A stretch of 64,000 nucleotides of DNA. It comes from Dehalococcoidia bacterium. Its GTDB lineage: Bacteria > Chloroflexota > Dehalococcoidia > Tepidiformales > Tepidiformaceae. The translations under genes and the position numbers were made by a program. The DNA lies in contig PQAO01000027.1 in the NCBI GenBank assembly GCA_003104995.1, positions 36,799-100,798 of the forward strand, read 5' to 3'. The notes below the pieces were generated by a model. It was not told where the DNA came from and did not search any database. It saw only the letters and a program-made list of their open reading frames with translations. Below, one piece after another: positions 53,643-62,458 of the stretch; within the stretch, counting starts at the first letter, position 1; each line of letters starts with the position of its first letter.

Positions 53643-54221
53643 ATGGGGAGCCTGGCTGCGGCAATTGCGCCGTCCTCTGGACGGCGAGCGACCACCGGAC
53701 CGGAGACTGTGCGCGACACGCTCTGGTTCAGCGGCCTCTACGAAGAGACTGTCGACAACGTCTACCGCTACGCCTACGTCCTGATGCGCAACGCCGACCA
53801 GGCGGAAGACGTCACTGCTGACGCATTCCTGAAGGCATGGCGGAGCCGCCACAACTTGCGCAGCGAATCGAGCGCCCAGGCGTGGCTGCTCTCCATTGCG
53901 CACAACTCGGCCATGAGCCTGCTTCGTTCGAACCGCGAGGTCGCCGGGCTCGATGACATCGACGAGCAGGAAGACACGAGCGCTGACCCTGAGTCCGAGG
54001 TCTTCGCCGGGATGGAAGCCGGCCGCTTGCAGGCAGCCATCCGGCGGCTGACCGCCGAGCAGCAGCAGGTGGTGTTCCTGCGGTTCTTCGAAGGGCTGCA
54101 CCACGAAGACGTCGCCCGCCGGCTTGGCAGCAACGCGAATGCGGTGCGCGCAGTCCAGTTCCGTGCGCTCACGCGCCTTCGAAAGCTGCTTGAGGAGGAC
54201 TACGTTGGCGTCACCGCATGA
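53643..54221 (+). CDS. ECF-type sigma factor (sigma-70 family)
   Basis: A 192-residue factor with region 2 (VDNVYRYAYVLMRNADQAEDVTADAFLKAW) and region 4 (RLTAEQQQVVFLRFFEGLHHEDVARRLGSNANAVRAVQFRALTRL), and no regions 1 or 3, so an ECF-type. The ATG at 53643 follows GGCGGGGGAA. It lies directly upstream of a small coupled gene and the Tad pilus genes, and is probably a controller of that cluster. Confidence 0.93.
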   Translation: MGSLAAAIAPSSGRRATTGPETVRDTLWFSGLYEETVDNVYRYAYVLMRNADQAEDVTADAFLKAWRSRHNLRSESSAQAWLLSIAHNSAMSLLRSNREVAGLDDIDEQEDTSADPESEVFAGMEAGRLQAAIRRLTAEQQQVVFLRFFEGLHHEDVARRLGSNANAVRAVQFRALTRLRKLLEEDYVGVTA

Positions 54222-54510
54222 GCCGCTGAAGGAGATCGCCCTCGACCGCTGTATCGATCGGCTGCTCGCCGGCGAGGCCTGGGAGCGTGCACTTCCTCCC
54301 GACCCCCTCCTCCGCGAGGAAGTGGCGTCCCTGATGGAAGTCGCCGAGGACCTGCGCGTCCTTGCCGGGCGCACAACCCATCTGAGGACAGCCCGCAAAG
54401 AGCGCATCTGGCGGCGGGTCAGCACCTCGCGGCGAGGGGTCATCCGGCGGATTGCGTTCTACCGGCTGCCCTACCTCCCGCCGCTCTGGATCCGGCCGGA
54501 GGCCTGCTAA
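54205..54510 (+). CDS. Small protein coupled to the ECF sigma, likely anti-sigma-like
   Basis: A 101-residue protein starting at TTG 54205, six bases after GGAGG and inside the end of the sigma gene (overlap 17 bases). The first 45 residues are helical and acidic (EIALDRCIDRLLAGEAWERAL, LREEVASLMEVAEDLRVLAG), a pattern I have seen in proteins next to ECF factors in Chloroflexota; the rest is basic and ends PPLWIRPEAC. No zinc site or membrane segment, so an anti-sigma role is inferred from the position only. The ORF track start (54124) is too early. Confidence 0.65.
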   Translation: MASPHEPLKEIALDRCIDRLLAGEAWERALPPDPLLREEVASLMEVAEDLRVLAGRTTHLRTARKERIWRRVSTSRRGVIRRIAFYRLPYLPPLWIRPEAC

Positions 54511-54608
54511 ACCGACGACGCGCAGGGTCCGCTGGCGCGTTTGCCGGGAGGCACAACGTGCGGACACACGATTCTCGCAAGGAAACATAAAACAGGAGGC
54601 AATATCAA

Positions 54609-54803
54609 ATGCGGGATCTCATGTTGAAGGCAGCGGCCTGGCAGCAGGCGCGCCAGCCACGCGAAGAGGGCCAGACGGTCGTCGAGTACGCCCTCGTCGT
54701 GGCACTCGTATCGCTGGTGATCATCGGCGTGCTTGCGACTGTCGGTAAGGGCGCCATCAACGCAGTTGGTGACGAAATCGACGCCGCGCTTGGCATCGTC
54801 TAG
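54609..54803 (+). CDS. flp: Flp-type pilin 1
   Basis: A 64-residue type IVb pilin with the processing site EEG|QTVVEYALVVALVSL, where cleavage after Gly and the Glu at +5 / Tyr at +6 are characteristic of Flp. The rest is a hydrophobic helix. ATG 54609 follows AACAGGAGG at ten bases. A second pilin follows in tandem. The prepilin peptidase is not in the window. Confidence 0.95.
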   Translation: MRDLMLKAAAWQQARQPREEGQTVVEYALVVALVSLVIIGVLATVGKGAINAVGDEIDAALGIV

Positions 54804-54864
54804 CAACACTAGTGAAGCCCCGGAGAGCGGACGGGGCCCACACCACCGAATGTTGGAGTGCACC

Positions 54865-55050
54865 GTGAAACCGCCCCGCAGCGTACGATGCCCACGTTCC
54901 GAGCAGGGCCAGACCGTCGTCGAATACGCGCTGGTTCTCGCACTCGTGTCCGTGGTCGTCGTGGCGGTGCTGGGGACCGTCTCGATGGCGGGAATGAACT
55001 CCATGGCCAGCTACATCTCCTCGGGGCTCGCTGCGCTGGGACTGTCATGA
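54865..55050 (+). CDS. Flp-type pilin 2
   Basis: A 61-residue pilin with EQG|QTVVEYALVLALVSVVVV. I take GTG 54865 as start, six bases after TTGGAG, because the ATG at 54850 would put the ribosome site inside the gene; the track starts earlier still. It differs from pilin 1 mainly at the ends (MASYISSGLAALGLS). Its stop is overlapped by the TadE ATG (ATGA). Confidence 0.9.
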   Translation: MKPPRSVRCPRSEQGQTVVEYALVLALVSVVVVAVLGTVSMAGMNSMASYISSGLAALGLS

Positions 55051-55472
55051 GCCATCACGACAAAGGACAGGCGATCCTTGAGTTCGCGCTGGCGATGCCG
55101 TTTCTGCTCGCCTTCATCTTCTTCATCGTCGACTGCGGGTTCTTCGCGTTTTCCTACGTCAGCCTCACCAATGCGGTCCGCGAGGGGGCGCGTTGCGCGG
55201 CGGTCGGCGGTACCCCAGATGCAGTCGAACTACGCGTTACGGGCACCTACGGCGGGCCCGGCGAACCGACCGTCGACAAGCCGCTCGACTACGTCGATGA
55301 GTTTGGCGGGACGGCACCGGTCATCGGCGGAAGCGTCACAGTGACCGCGCACCACACCTACCAGTGGATAACGCCCATCGGCCTCGTCCCGGGCATCGAC
55401 TCGAGCACCGCCTACACCAAGTCCGCGACTATGCGGATGGAGACCAACACCGTGGCGAAGGCGACATGCTAG
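55047..55472 (+). CDS. tadE: TadE-like pseudopilin
   Basis: A 141-residue protein with the pilin-like signal KGQAILEFALAMPFLLAFIFF, then the conserved AVREGARCAAVGG segment and a beta-rich C-terminus. TadE proteins are minor pseudopilins of the Tad secretion system. It overlaps both neighbours: the start in the pilin 2 stop (ATGA), and the tadG start before its own stop. Confidence 0.9.
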   Translation: MSHHDKGQAILEFALAMPFLLAFIFFIVDCGFFAFSYVSLTNAVREGARCAAVGGTPDAVELRVTGTYGGPGEPTVDKPLDYVDEFGGTAPVIGGSVTVTAHHTYQWITPIGLVPGIDSSTAYTKSATMRMETNTVAKATC

Positions 55473-56572
55473 CGGCACGCATCCAACGAATCTGCCGGCG
55501 CGTCCACGCCGAGGAGAGCCAGTCCATCGTGACGGTGGCCCTGATGAGCCTGTTCATCCTGGCTATCCTCGCCGTGGTCGTGGAATCGAGCGCGGTCTAC
55601 ATCCAGCGCAGGAACCTGCAGAACGCAGCCGACGCGGCGGCCCTGGCGGGCGCCCAGGAGCTGGATGGAACTAATGCTGGTTTCGTTGCAGGGACACTCG
55701 AAGCCGCAGCTTATGCGGAGGATAATGTCCAAGATCTCGAGAGTTTCGGTGCCGTTCCACTTGAGGGCAATCGCGCGATAAGAGTGGAGGTGCGCAAGAA
55801 GGCCGCGACAGCCTTCGCGGGGTGGCTCAGTTTCGGCGAGCCGGTGGTCAGCGCGAAGGCGACCGCCCGGATTGCGGCACCGCTGTACGGCGGCCCGGGG
55901 GTCGTCCCGCTGGCCATCGCTCACGGGGCAATCGAGTACGGAACTTCGGTGGCCATCAAAGTACGGGCGCAAAACTCGAACACGGGGAACTTCGGTTTCA
56001 TCGACTTCGGAAGCGGAGCGAACGACCTCTGCAACTTCATTCGCGAGGGCTCCGATACCTCCGTTACGGATCCGCAGCCCTCTGAGCCGGGCAACGTATC
56101 CCGCATCCGAAACACCGACTGCCTTCCCCACCGACTCAATGCGGCCCGCGCCAACGCTTGCCTAACGTTTCAAGAAACCGTGGAGGTCATCGGCGACAAG
56201 GAGTACGTGCGACCTGAGTGCAACCCGTTGGAGGGGGCCGGCCTAGGCTCGTTCCCGGACTACGCGGACACCCAACCTACCGCGATCATCGTCGTGCCGG
56301 TAATTACGACATGGGAGGGCTGCAATGGCCATTGCTCTCTGGACGTTGTTGGTGATGGCGCCGCATTGCGTGAGTTCGCCTTCTTCCTGGTGGATGAGAG
56401 TACCGTATTCGGCCCCAATCCTACCTGCCGGCAGGGCGGACAGAACCAGTGCCTTATCACCGGACGGTTCATCGAATTTCATTACGCCCCCGTCAGCACC
56501 CGTTACGAACTTCCAACGGGCGAGTACGACCCGAACCTCGCTCTCCTCAAGATCATCCAGCTCATTGACTAA
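55466..56572 (+). CDS. TadG-like pilus assembly protein
   Basis: A 368-residue protein; ATG 55466 (MLAARIQRICRRVH). The N-terminal hydrophobic helix (IVTVALMSLFILAILAVVVESS) and YIQRRNLQNAADAAALAGAQEL are the TadG/TadE-like hallmark. The usual E+5 of TadE is absent (ESQSIVTVAL). The long C-terminal part (about 300 residues) has several Cys residues (CN, CLP, CNPLE, CNGHC, CRQGGQNQC) which may form disulfides outside the membrane. It functions in anchoring or extending the pilus. It lies 27 bases before cpaB. Confidence 0.85.
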   Translation: MLAARIQRICRRVHAEESQSIVTVALMSLFILAILAVVVESSAVYIQRRNLQNAADAAALAGAQELDGTNAGFVAGTLEAAAYAEDNVQDLESFGAVPLEGNRAIRVEVRKKAATAFAGWLSFGEPVVSAKATARIAAPLYGGPGVVPLAIAHGAIEYGTSVAIKVRAQNSNTGNFGFIDFGSGANDLCNFIREGSDTSVTDPQPSEPGNVSRIRNTDCLPHRLNAARANACLTFQETVEVIGDKEYVRPECNPLEGAGLGSFPDYADTQPTAIIVVPVITTWEGCNGHCSLDVVGDGAALREFAFFLVDESTVFGPNPTCRQGGQNQCLITGRFIEFHYAPVSTRYELPTGEYDPNLALLKIIQLID

Positions 56573-56599
56573 CCCCCAATCCCCGCCGGAGGACCAGCC

Positions 56600-57463
56600 A
56601 TGACACAAGCACGAACCTTTGCACTCGGCGGCAGCAGTCGGCTCGGGCTGTTGCTCGCAGCCGTGCTTGCGGTGCTCACCGGGCTGCTCGTCTTCGCGGC
56701 GCTCCGCGGGAGCGACAGCGGACCGCTGGTCACCACCGCCACGGGCGGGGCGGAGACGACCGTGGTGACGGCGAAGCAGGACATCGCGGCTCGCGCTGAG
56801 ATCACCGCCGAAATGCTGCAGCTGACGAAGGTGCCGGCCAACGCCCTGCTCGGGGGCGCCTACTCCGATAGCACGCTCGTCGTCGGCCGCGTTGCCCGCA
56901 TCCCGATCTACGCCGGAGAGCAGCTGGTCCAGGAGAAGCTGGCGTCCGAGCGGAGCGATCTCGGGCTGAGCTACATCGTCCCGCAGGGCATGCGCGCCAT
57001 GGGCGTCAAGGTCGACAAGGTCATCAGCCCCGGCGGCCTCATCCGCCCCGGAGACCGCGTCGATGTGGTTGCGGTGGTCGACGTGCAGTACAAGGACCTG
57101 ATCACGGACAAAGAGTTCACTGAGACGCGGGCGTTCACGATCGCGCAGAACATCCAGGTGCTCGCGGTCGAGCAAAGCCTCGAACGGCAGCTCGCGCCGG
57201 TAGATGGAGGGACCGCGACCGAGTCCAAAGCCGAGGGCTCGCCGGTGGACCAGCCAGAACCAGAACCTGAAGGCACGGTGGTCACCCTGGCGCTGACGCC
57301 GGAGGCCACCCAGCAGGTGTTGTTGACCGAGACCAAAGGCAAGATCAGGCTGGTGGTCCGGGCGCCTGGCGATACGGAGATCGTCGAGACCGAGGACTCG
57401 ACGTTCCTCTCGCTGGCGGACCCCACGTTCCAGCAGCTCATCATCGACGCGTTGCGTCGATGA
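56600..57463 (+). CDS. cpaB: Flp pilus assembly protein CpaB
   Basis: A 287-residue protein with one N-terminal TM helix (LGLLLAAVLAVLTGLLVFAAL) and a SAF-like domain (VVTAKQDIAARAEITAEML...), followed by the RcpC-type region (GMRAMGVKVDKVISPGGLIRPGDRVDVVA). In Gram-negative Tad systems CpaB/RcpC works with the secretin. ATG 56600 follows GGAGG. It overlaps the upstream alternative cpaE start (ATGA at 57460). Confidence 0.9.
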   Translation: MTQARTFALGGSSRLGLLLAAVLAVLTGLLVFAALRGSDSGPLVTTATGGAETTVVTAKQDIAARAEITAEMLQLTKVPANALLGGAYSDSTLVVGRVARIPIYAGEQLVQEKLASERSDLGLSYIVPQGMRAMGVKVDKVISPGGLIRPGDRVDVVAVVDVQYKDLITDKEFTETRAFTIAQNIQVLAVEQSLERQLAPVDGGTATESKAEGSPVDQPEPEPEGTVVTLALTPEATQQVLLTETKGKIRLVVRAPGDTEIVETEDSTFLSLADPTFQQLIIDALRR

Positions 57464-57492
57464 CAGACCCGGGAAGAGGAAGGGAGGCTGGT

Positions 57493-58686
57493 ATGGGACG
57501 CAACCCACTGGTGATGATCATCGACGAAGACCCGATCTTCCGGCAGGAGCTGCAGGCGATGCTCACGCCGGCGCGCCTGGCGGTGGTGGCCGACTGCGGC
57601 TATGGCGTGGAGGCAGCATCGCTCGCGGAGGAACTCAAGCCGGACCTCATCCTGGCGTCCATCGAGGAACCGATCGCCCGGGCCATCCAGACGGTCGAGG
57701 CGGTCCGCGGGATCCGGCCGAACGCGCCGGTCATCGCCTATTCGAGTTCGACGGAACTGCCGCTGGTCCGGCAAGTGATGCACGCGGGTGCGCGCGATCT
57801 GCTGGTGCACCCGTTCAAGGTCGGAGAGCTATTGGCGGCCATCGAGGCGGTGATGCGGACGGTACCCAGCGGGGGAGCGGCGGCCCAGCCCCAGGCAGCC
57901 GGCACCATCCTGACGGTGTTTGGCGCGAAGGGCGGTATCGGCAAAACCACCATCACCACCAACATTGCCACCGCCATCGCGCGCGACACAGACAACTCCG
58001 TGCTCGTGATGGACCTGGATACGCGCTTTGGCGACGTCGCGATCATGCTCGATATCGAACCTGCGGTGACCGTCGCCGAGATGGCCGCGCAGGTCGCAAC
58101 GCTCGACCGGGCAACCTTCAAGTCCGCGCTGGTCGAGCATTCCTCAGGAGTGTTCGTGCTGCCATCGCCCAAGCACCCGAACGACTGGCGGCAGGTGCAG
58201 GCCGAGGACGTGAAACAGCTCGCGCGGTTTGCCAGCCGTATGTTCGATTATGTAATTCTCGACACGCCCGGTGCGTTCAACGACATCGTCGGAGCGGCGC
58301 TGGAGGTTGCCACCCAGGTGCTGGTGGTGACCAGCGTCGACATGGCGAGCATCAAGGACACGTCGTTCATCCTGGATGTCCTCGAGAGCGAGGGATTCCC
58401 GGACGAACGGCTCTTCCTCACGGTGAACCACCCGAACGGTGCGAACACGATTCGCTCGGCCGACATCGAACGGGTCCTGCGGAAACAGGTGTTCTGGGAA
58501 ATCCCGCACGACTCTCAGATGACGATGGCGACGCAGGTCGGCCTGCCGGTGGTGCTGGCGCGGCCGAAGTCGCGCGCTGCATCGAACCTCACGGGCCTGG
58601 CAGGCAAAATCACCGGGCGCGATGCCCCCGCGCGCGAGAGTAAGGGCTTTCTCCGGAGACTCATTCCCGCCGGGTCGCGGAACTAG
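57493..58686 (+). CDS. cpaE: CpaE/TadZ-type pilus localisation ATPase
   Basis: A 397-residue protein; start ATG 57493 behind GGGAGG at five bases, with 57460 (ATGA, overlapping cpaB) as an alternative. The first 115 residues are a receiver-like domain (MIIDEDPIFRQELQAML, LASIEEP) without a clear kinase partner. A MinD/ParA-like ATPase follows, with the deviant Walker A FGAKGGIGKTT and the DLDTRFGDVAIMLD and LDTPGAF motifs. TadZ locates the machinery at the pole. Confidence 0.92.
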   Translation: MGRNPLVMIIDEDPIFRQELQAMLTPARLAVVADCGYGVEAASLAEELKPDLILASIEEPIARAIQTVEAVRGIRPNAPVIAYSSSTELPLVRQVMHAGARDLLVHPFKVGELLAAIEAVMRTVPSGGAAAQPQAAGTILTVFGAKGGIGKTTITTNIATAIARDTDNSVLVMDLDTRFGDVAIMLDIEPAVTVAEMAAQVATLDRATFKSALVEHSSGVFVLPSPKHPNDWRQVQAEDVKQLARFASRMFDYVILDTPGAFNDIVGAALEVATQVLVVTSVDMASIKDTSFILDVLESEGFPDERLFLTVNHPNGANTIRSADIERVLRKQVFWEIPHDSQMTMATQVGLPVVLARPKSRAASNLTGLAGKITGRDAPARESKGFLRRLIPAGSRN

Positions 58687-58712
58687 TGGGACCGAATGAC
58701 AAGGAGCCAACG

Positions 58713-60098
58713 ATGAGTGACTCGCTGAGAAGCGACGGGGGAGCCGGCCTCCGCTTTGGCGGAGCGCGCGACGGCCTGGCCAGCATGATGTCGGCCAGCG
58801 CCCGGCCCGTGCTCAAGCCGTCGACTGGTCCCGACCTCCCAACCATGGTTGGCGCATTGCACGAGGCGATGATCAACAGCCTGGACTCTGACAAACTGGC
58901 CGCGGCAGCGCCTGGCGAGGCGCGAAAGCTGGTGGAGGAGACCATCGCCACCCTCATCGCCACCGGGGACTACCCGGTCTACGGCGAGGTTCGGCAGCGG
59001 CTGGTTTCGCTCGTCGCGGACGAGGTTCTCGGGCTCGGCCCCATCCAGGCGCTGGTCGACGACAGCAGCGTCACCGAAGTGATGGTGAATGCGCCCGACC
59101 AGGTGTACTTCGAGCGCGACGGCGTCATCCATCCCAGCGACATTACCTTCCGCGACGACGGGCACGTGCGGCGCGTGGCGGAGCGCATCCTTTCGCAAAT
59201 CGGGAGACGGGTCGACGAAGGCACGCCGATGGTCGATGCGCGCCTGAATGACGGATCACGCGTGAACATCACGATCCCGCCGGCCACCCCGGTGCATTCG
59301 ACGATCACCATCCGGAAATTCCGGCGCGACCGGTACCGGATCGAAGACCTGATCGCGGCGAAAACCCTCGACGAAAAGATGGCCGAGTTCCTGGGCGCCT
59401 GCACGACTTACAAGCTGAACATCCTCATCTCTGGCGGCACAGGCAGCGGCAAGACGACGTTCCTCAACGCGCTCTCCGCCTACATCCCGCGAAGCGAGCG
59501 GATTGTGACAATCGAAGATCCCGTCGAACTGGCGCTTCAACAGCGGCATGTCATCAAGATGGAGGCCCGGCCGCCCGACATGACCGGCGCGCACGCTATC
59601 GCCCAGCGCGACCTGCTCCGGAATGCGCTTCGCATGCGCCCGGACCGGATCATCATCGGGGAGATCCGCGGGGCCGAAGCCTTCGAGATGTTGCAGGCGA
59701 TGAACACGGGCCACGAAGGGTCGCTTTCGACCGTCCATGCCAACAGCCCCCGGGATGCCCTCGCCCGGATCGAGAACATGGTGCTGATGGCCGGGGTGGA
59801 GCTCCCGGTGACCGCGATCCGCGAACAGGTGGCGTCGGCACTGCACCTGATCATCCAGCTTCAGCGATTCCCCGACGGCGTTCGCCGCATAGTCCGCGTG
59901 AGCGAGGTCACCGGTATGGAAGGATCGACGGTGACCCTGCAGGACCTCTTCGTGTTCAAGCCCGAGGGGATTGGCGAAGGCGGCCAGGTGATCGGACGCT
60001 ACCGGCCCACCGGGTTGCGCCCAACGTTCTCCGAACAGCTCATGCTGATGGGCTGCCAGCTGCAACCGGAGCTGTTTCTCGACGGAGCGACGCGGTGA
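58713..60098 (+). CDS. cpaF: Tad pilus secretion ATPase CpaF/TadA
   Basis: A 461-residue hexameric ATPase; ATG 58713 (MSDSLRSDGG) with AAGGAG upstream; the track begins at a weaker GTG. The ATP site is LISGGTGSGKTTFLNAL, the Asp box IVTIEDPVEL, the Walker B RIIIGEIRGAEAFEML, and the His box MNTGHEGSLSTVHANSP. It powers assembly of Flp pili. It overlaps tadB in GTGA (60095-60098). Confidence 0.97.
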   Translation: MSDSLRSDGGAGLRFGGARDGLASMMSASARPVLKPSTGPDLPTMVGALHEAMINSLDSDKLAAAAPGEARKLVEETIATLIATGDYPVYGEVRQRLVSLVADEVLGLGPIQALVDDSSVTEVMVNAPDQVYFERDGVIHPSDITFRDDGHVRRVAERILSQIGRRVDEGTPMVDARLNDGSRVNITIPPATPVHSTITIRKFRRDRYRIEDLIAAKTLDEKMAEFLGACTTYKLNILISGGTGSGKTTFLNALSAYIPRSERIVTIEDPVELALQQRHVIKMEARPPDMTGAHAIAQRDLLRNALRMRPDRIIIGEIRGAEAFEMLQAMNTGHEGSLSTVHANSPRDALARIENMVLMAGVELPVTAIREQVASALHLIIQLQRFPDGVRRIVRVSEVTGMEGSTVTLQDLFVFKPEGIGEGGQVIGRYRPTGLRPTFSEQLMLMGCQLQPELFLDGATR

Positions 60099-61066
60099 TC
60101 GCCGCGCTGGCTGGACTGTTCGGCGCGCTGAGTGTGTTCGTGGGCATTGGCGCACTGACGGGGCAGTTCTCCTACAGCCAGCGCAGGGTGGCCGCCCGAA
60201 CCGTCAGCCTGCAGCGTGGGGGTATCGACGAGAAACCGCGTGACCTGGTGTCGATGGGACTTCTCAAGGACGATGCGGTTGCCGGTAGCGCCCGCGTGAG
60301 CGCTGTGCTGCGCAAGTACAGCTGGGTCGCTTCCCGGGCAGCCCTCCTCGAACAGGCCGATCTGCCGCTGAAAGTCAGCGAGTATGTCCTGGTGTTGGTG
60401 GTCACGTTCGCCGGTTTGACGGCGCTTGTCACCCTGACGTCCGGGATGATCCTCATTGGGCTCTTGTTTGGCGTGGTGGGAGTCTTGGTGGTGGAGGTGT
60501 GGGTGCGCTCCCGGGCGCGGCGCCGGCTCGAACTCTTCAACAAGCAGCTCCCCGTGGCGCTGCAGGTGATGGCGACCTCGCTGCGCAGCGGCTTCGGCGT
60601 GATGGAGGCGGTCCAGACGGTGAGCCGCGAAATGGATGACCCACTTGCCGGCGAATTCGGCCTCATCATCGACCAGTCGCGGGTGGGGGGCTCGTTCGAG
60701 GCGGGCGTGGCGGCGATGGTCGCCCGTGTGAAGAGCAACGACCTGCGGATCGTGGCGCGGGCGCTGGAGATCCACCGGAAGGTGGGCGGCGACCTTGCTG
60801 CAATCCTCGATAGCGTCGCCAGCACCATGCGGGAGCGAGAAGAGCTGCGGGGCCACATCACGGCCCTCACCGCTCAACAGCGGCTCGGCGGCATGATTGT
60901 TGGGCTGCTACCCGCGTGGGTGGTCGGATTCTTTCTGGTCGTGAACCCGGAGTTCATTTCGCCACTGTGGCAGGAGCCCCTGGGACGGGTGTTTCTTGCG
61001 GCCGGCGCGAGCATGGAGTTGGTGGCCTTCGTTGCCATGCGAAAAATTATGACGATCGAGGTGTAG
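60095..61066 (+). CDS. tadB: Tad inner-membrane platform protein TadB
   Basis: A 323-residue T2SSF-domain membrane protein. TM helices occur near residues 5-25, 95-125, 265-290 and 300-320, with the platform domain (LPVALQVMATSLRSGFGVMEAVQTVSREM) between. It starts at GTG 60095 inside the cpaF stop. It pairs with TadC, two bases downstream. Confidence 0.93.
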   Translation: MIAALAGLFGALSVFVGIGALTGQFSYSQRRVAARTVSLQRGGIDEKPRDLVSMGLLKDDAVAGSARVSAVLRKYSWVASRAALLEQADLPLKVSEYVLVLVVTFAGLTALVTLTSGMILIGLLFGVVGVLVVEVWVRSRARRRLELFNKQLPVALQVMATSLRSGFGVMEAVQTVSREMDDPLAGEFGLIIDQSRVGGSFEAGVAAMVARVKSNDLRIVARALEIHRKVGGDLAAILDSVASTMREREELRGHITALTAQQRLGGMIVGLLPAWVVGFFLVVNPEFISPLWQEPLGRVFLAAGASMELVAFVAMRKIMTIEV

Positions 61067-61068
61067 CG

Positions 61069-61959
61069 ATGATCGTGCTTGCCGTCTTGTGCGGGGCAGC
61101 GGCCGCGTTTCTTGGCGTGTTCTCGCTGTTCGGCGCCCGGGCCTCTGTCGTGCCTCATCGGCTCAACCGGCTGGAGCGCACAGGACAGGCGGACCGGGAT
61201 GAGCTGCTCGCGGAACCTTTCGCCGCTCGCGTCGGTATGCCGCTCGCGCAGCGCGTCCGCGGCCTGCTGACGCGCTTGCTCCCGGGATCCTGGGTCAGTG
61301 GAATTGAGTACCGCCTGATGCTGGCCGGGGAGCCGTTGAGCCTGCATGGGATGCTGACGATCCAGGCAATGGCGGTCGCGAGCGGGGTGTTCGTTGCGAT
61401 CGCCGGTATCTCCGCAGGCGGCGGCCCGCTCCGGGTGATTGCAGTGGTGGTGGCAGGCCTTGCACTGGCGTCAATGCCTCTGTACTGGCTACGGATGCGC
61501 GTCGCATCCCGCAAACGGGCACTCTTGAAGGCGCTCCCGGATGCGGTCGACCTGATCGTAACAACCGTCGAGGCGGGGCTGGGCCTCGACGCGGCCCTCT
61601 CGGAGGTCGGACATGAGACCGAGGGCCCGCTGGGAGCGGAACTCCGCCTGACCGTGCGTGAGACTACGCTAGGCCGGAGCCGGCGCGATGCGCTGACGAG
61701 GCTGAACGAGCGGACGGACGTGCCCGAACTCAAGACCTTCGTGCAGGCCATCATCCAGGCGGAGCAAACGGGTATCCCTGTGGGGCAGGTGTTGCGTACC
61801 CAGGCCGCCCAGATTCGGTTGAAGAAACGACAGCGAGCGGAGGCGGAAGCGCAACGGGCACCGGTCAAGATGGTCGTGGTGCTCGCCCTGCTGGTGCTGC
61901 CGGCGATGCTGCTCATGGTGATCGGCCCGGCTGGAATCCGGATGACCGAGCAGTTCTAG
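61069..61959 (+). CDS. tadC: Tad inner-membrane platform protein TadC
   Basis: A 296-residue T2SSF-family partner of TadB; ATG 61069 (MIVLAVLCGAAAAFLG), while the track extends into tadB. It has an N-terminal helix, a central pair, the domain ALPDAVDLIVTTVEAGLGLDAALSEVG and a C-terminal helix (VKMVVVLALLVLPAMLLMVI). It is the last gene of the Tad operon; the stop is six bases from the convergent next gene. Confidence 0.93.
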   Translation: MIVLAVLCGAAAAFLGVFSLFGARASVVPHRLNRLERTGQADRDELLAEPFAARVGMPLAQRVRGLLTRLLPGSWVSGIEYRLMLAGEPLSLHGMLTIQAMAVASGVFVAIAGISAGGGPLRVIAVVVAGLALASMPLYWLRMRVASRKRALLKALPDAVDLIVTTVEAGLGLDAALSEVGHETEGPLGAELRLTVRETTLGRSRRDALTRLNERTDVPELKTFVQAIIQAEQTGIPVGQVLRTQAAQIRLKKRQRAEAEAQRAPVKMVVVLALLVLPAMLLMVIGPAGIRMTEQF

Positions 61960-61964
61960 AATGG

Positions 61965-62456
61965 TCAGGCGGCGCTCGGTTCTCCTCGTTCGAGACGGCG
62001 ATAGTCTTCGAGGCGCACCAGGGTTGCCGGGCGCATGTCCGCCACGAGAGCGGCATGGCGCGACCGCGCGACCATCCGCATCTGCAAAATGCTGAACGGG
62101 ACGAGCATCGGGAGCACAGTGAAGGGCGAGATGCCAGCGCCGCTGAAGTGCGAGACACCGGCAGCGAAGTAGGCGCCGGCGAAAACGCCAGCCACCATCA
62201 GCCAGTCCAACCGGTCCTGGCGCTCGAGGGGGAGCCTGCGGCCAAGCCGCACATTGAGGACGGATTGCGCCAGGGAGAGGACCGTGCGGATCGCCGCGAC
62301 CGGGGCAAAGAGCCAACCGAGCGGCCCCATCAAGAGCACCGTGCCCCAGAGGCTCAGGAGCGACGCGATGCGGCACCGTGCCGACAGGCGCCAGGTCCAG
62401 TGAGATTCGACGGTGCCGACCACTGTTCCCACACACTGAAAGTCGGCAGTCGGCAC
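61965..62456 (-). CDS. Small membrane protein of unknown function
   Basis: Up to 163 residues, with two TM segments (LLSLWGTVLLMGPLGWLF; MVAGVFAGAYFAAGV or so) and a later hydrophobic stretch (FTVLPMLVPFSILQM), ending with ADMRPATLVRLEDYRRLE. The start is uncertain: GTG 62456 is the longest in-frame option and no ribosome site is near; a perfect GGAGG plus ATG at 62520 belongs to a different frame. A ten-base inverted repeat (62411-62420 / 62449-62458) spans the start region. Function unknown. It lies between the convergent tadC and sucC. Confidence 0.65.
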   Translation of the reverse strand: MPTADFQCVGTVVGTVESHWTWRLSARCRIASLLSLWGTVLLMGPLGWLFAPVAAIRTVLSLAQSVLNVRLGRRLPLERQDRLDWLMVAGVFAGAYFAAGVSHFSGAGISPFTVLPMLVPFSILQMRMVARSRHAALVADMRPATLVRLEDYRRLERGEPSAA

Positions 62457-62458
62457 CG
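62411..62458. repeat. Inverted repeat at the start of the small membrane gene
   Basis: CGGTGCCGAC and its exact complement GTCGGCACCG, separated by 28 bases. A repeat of GTCGGCA lies inside. It may form an mRNA hairpin or bind a regulator. Confidence 0.5.
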
